The notes beneath the pieces are model-generated. The model searched no databases and was not told the DNA's origin. It saw nothing but the letters and a program-made list of their open reading frames with translations. 64,000 nucleotides of DNA from positions 9,782,356-9,846,355 of the forward strand of contig NC_090943.1 of assembly GCF_040807025.1 (NCBI RefSeq), in the 5' to 3' direction. Both the position numbers and the translations under genes were made by a program. Source of the DNA: Struthio camelus (taxonomy: Eukaryota > Chordata > Aves > Struthioniformes > Struthionidae). The first letter of the stretch is position 1, and every line of letters starts with the position of its first letter. Positions 61,696 through 64,000 of the stretch are shown in pieces.

Positions 61696-63789
61696 GGACA
61701 GAGCTCAGAGTCACTGCAGGAACCATCGGGCAAAGCTGTTTACCTTGAGGTACAGAGGAGGGCAGACTACATAGTCGCAGTGGTCCCCTCTTGCCTTAAG
61801 GCCTGTGCAGGTAGCCGAGGCCTCACAGCTGCAATACAGCTCCAACAACCCTCAGAAGACAGGCAGCTGCAAGGAGAAAAGCAGGGCAAGGTTAGCGAGG
61901 CAGAGTGCAGCGGCGGTTCTGCCTCCCGAGCACAACCAGGCTCGGAGGTTCTCAATTTGTTCTTTAGATGGGTGCTTGAGTATGGTCGTCCAGCTCGAAG
62001 GCAGGTCGGAGTCAGGGGCTGCATGTTTATACACAGTTCAGTGCTGAGCTACAACACAGCCCTCGTCCTTGTTAAGACTCTGCTGTAACACCCCATCAAA
62101 TGTCCAGGTACAACATCCCCCAAAACTCTTTTGCAAATGCCTCCTACTCACTCCCTTTACCTCTTTAACAGTCTCGTAGTTATTTAATTTAGCTCCTTGG
62201 AGTTTCATTTTCATTTTAATTTCCCCAAGGTTCTCATACCTTTTTTTTTTTAATTACCTCTGTTTCAACATCTGCAATCAGCCCTAATTGAAGTTCTTTC
62301 TGGGCCAAGCTGTGAGATGTGCAGTTGGTAAACACTGGTCTAAACTGTCCTTCTGCTTTTTTAATTCCACATTTAAAGACATTGTATTATTTGGATAGAA
62401 TATTAGAAGACAGAAATTCCTTATTTGAGTGCTCTGCTTGGTTAGAGAAGCATCTGAATTTTACAGATTAAAGCATGAAAACAAAGACACATATGTGTTG
62501 TAGCCCGTGACTGCAGGTTCATGAGGAGCCATAATCACACCTATGCGCCCCTCTGTGCTAAGTGTTACAAGATCACAGCTGCCCACCCATGGCTGATGTT
62601 GATGTGATGGAGTCAGAAGGAAAAAGAGCAAAGAGTTATGACCCAAAACGTGGTCAGTGACTCAGACTAGAAGTATTTCATGGGTACCACAGGACAAACT
62701 TTAGAAAGGAGAGAAAATTTCCATAGTTTGGTGGATATGAGAAATTTTCTCTCTAGAGGTGATGAAGTCCTAGGGAACCAAGATGATACTACAGCAAAAT
62801 ATGATTCGTTATCTTTGAAGTGTTTCTAATTTAATTTTAACGATCCTTATGAGAAATATGATGCCTGCATGTCTGCTTTACAACTGCGGAATAGTCTATC
62901 TGTGAGGCTCTAATGTCATTTTACTGAGGTTTTGTTGATTTCCCGTTATATCTATTGTACTGCAGTTTCAGATTATTAGGAATACATGCACTGGAAATTA
63001 TGCAAAGACCCCTGTCTTCAGACTTGAATTACACAGTAAAACATAGTTCCATTACAACTCTGTTGTACCGTAGTTGAGATTGAATTACGGATCTGCAAAT
63101 ATTAGAGACTTACTGAAGTGCATAAGAAAGTGTTAAACCAATGCTACATCCAACGTTACTGGAACACGTGGAGCTCTTGGCATTTTCTAACTTTATCATA
63201 TTCACTGTTCCAGCAGTCATATTATCTGTATTTAATTTGAGATTCCTGAATTAATTCACCATTTTTTTCTCGTGGCTTGCCAGAGAATCTAGGATCTCTC
63301 CACTACTCCTGTTTCATTCTGTCTTGCTCTGTGAAGGAACATCCTTTAGAATGTAGTATCATATTACAAGAGATTATTTACTGTACTTTTCTATTCTACT
63401 TCTTTTGGGGATTCACATTGATTTCAGTTCTCATCTCTCCACCTCCTAGGGACAAACCAAGAAGCATGAATTTTATTACAATAGCTTTTTCAAGCATCAG
63501 AAATGTTCATTAAAAAGCTTTGTGGATGTTTTTGGAGGTACTTCCACCAACTATTGTACCCCCTAATTTCAAGCATTCTTCTTGACCTTAACGGCTGATT
63601 CCCCTCCTTACCAGTCCATAGTATTAAAGCTTAAAAGAATCAAAGTAATATGGAAGAAGTTTAGATCCAAGCTCAGATCTGAACTTTTTAGTGGTAAGGG
63701 GTTCACCTTGGAGTAAATTGGGAACAGATATCCTCTATATGATCAGAAATGGCCACTCCCGTCTTATTCCTCCAGTATACATTATGCAA
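61696..63789. other. Unique non-coding sequence
   Basis: AT-rich from about 62.1 kb on, with a T-rich run at 62241-62251. No gene or further repeat could be supported. Confidence 0.4.
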
Positions 63790-64000
63790 AACCTTGGTGC
63801 CAGCTGGCTAGAGGGCAGCTCTGCAGAGAAAGCCCTGCAGGTGCTGGTGGACACCAAGCTGAACACGACTCAGCAGTGCACCCTTGCAGTAAAGAGGGTC
63901 TCTTGCATACTGGGCTGCATTAGCAAGAGTGCTGTCAGCAGTGCGAGGGAAGTGATTATTCCTTTGTAGTCAGCGCTTGTGAGACTGCATCTTGAGTCTT
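63790..64000 (+). mobile_element. CR1 LINE reverse transcriptase C-terminal fragment, cut by the window edge
   Basis: The plus-strand frame contains peptide phrases typical of the end of CR1 pol: SSAEKALQVLVDTKLN, then QQCTLAVKR, ILGCISKS and SAREVIIPL, with SALVR following after a stop. The family normally reads SSAEKDLGVLVD.KLN ... QQCALAAKKANGILGCI ... [20 protein letters not shown]. In this copy the tyrosine codon before SALVR is a TAG stop at about 63967-63969, so the copy is inactive. CR1 is a non-LTR retrotransposon. Protein-like similarity begins near 63790; sequence before that does not match clearly. The element continues beyond the window. Confidence 0.9.

Noticed and set aside
1-64000. 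CRISPR arrays, rRNA, tRNA, integrated retroviral genes or LTR pairs
   Set aside because: None was seen on reading both strands. A dedicated tRNA or LTR scan could not be run, so weak or partial cases may be missed.

Overview
The window looks like non-coding DNA from a bird, probably intergenic or deep-intronic sequence on a macrochromosome-like, AT-leaning segment. The main evidence is the repeat content. CR1 LINE copies dominate, including one with the typical avian 3' end: tandem octamer-like AGAATCAC units followed by a GGTTGGAAGGGACC-type stretch. Very old amniote CR1/L3-like fossils and short MIR-like SINE fragments are also present. I saw no Alu, B1 or L1 sequence. All family calls come from reading consensus-like motifs by eye; no search was run.

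I recognise no protein-coding gene. The open frames are short, overlap on both strands, lack recognisable domains, and are what a sequence of this length and composition gives by chance. The longest (29140-29778, minus; 61049-61618, plus; 13165-13629, minus) lie in GC-rich or low-complexity stretches and are reported as unsupported. I noticed no rRNA, tRNA or CRISPR array. Bacterial features such as operons and ribosome binding sites do not apply.

Layout: 1-1640 holds a short plus-strand CR1 tail and a clear minus-strand CR1 3' end. 1641-15834 is mostly unique sequence with a small dual hairpin near 3.1 kb and a TAGA-rich low-complexity tract near 13.25 kb. 15835-16440 contains two exon-like blocks with good splice signals and an unusually short gap. 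17.9-18.7 kb has a CpG-rich patch followed by a strongly G-poor stretch. 21-24 kb has small tandem repeats and a CR1 tail. 25.6-28.8 kb has MIR-like fragments and an ancient CR1 fossil. 33.9-34.9 kb is the longest ancient CR1 fossil. 35-54 kb is mostly unique, with homopolymers and two clusters of homeodomain/POU/RFX-like motifs. 54.5-56.0 kb contains a pair of direct repeats of about 195 bp, roughly 90% identical in their core and 1.28 kb apart; this is the most distinctive unexplained structure. A perfect 24-bp palindrome sits just after the second copy. 56.4-57.8 kb has an exon-like block, a CR1 fragment and a HOX/PBX/MEIS-like motif cluster. 61.6 kb has a MIR-like fragment, and a CR1 reverse-transcriptase fragment with an in-frame stop runs off the right edge.

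No set of genes works together here. If the segment has a function it is most likely regulatory (distal enhancers) or lncRNA transcription, and both are inference from sequence alone. I found no convincing new biological system.
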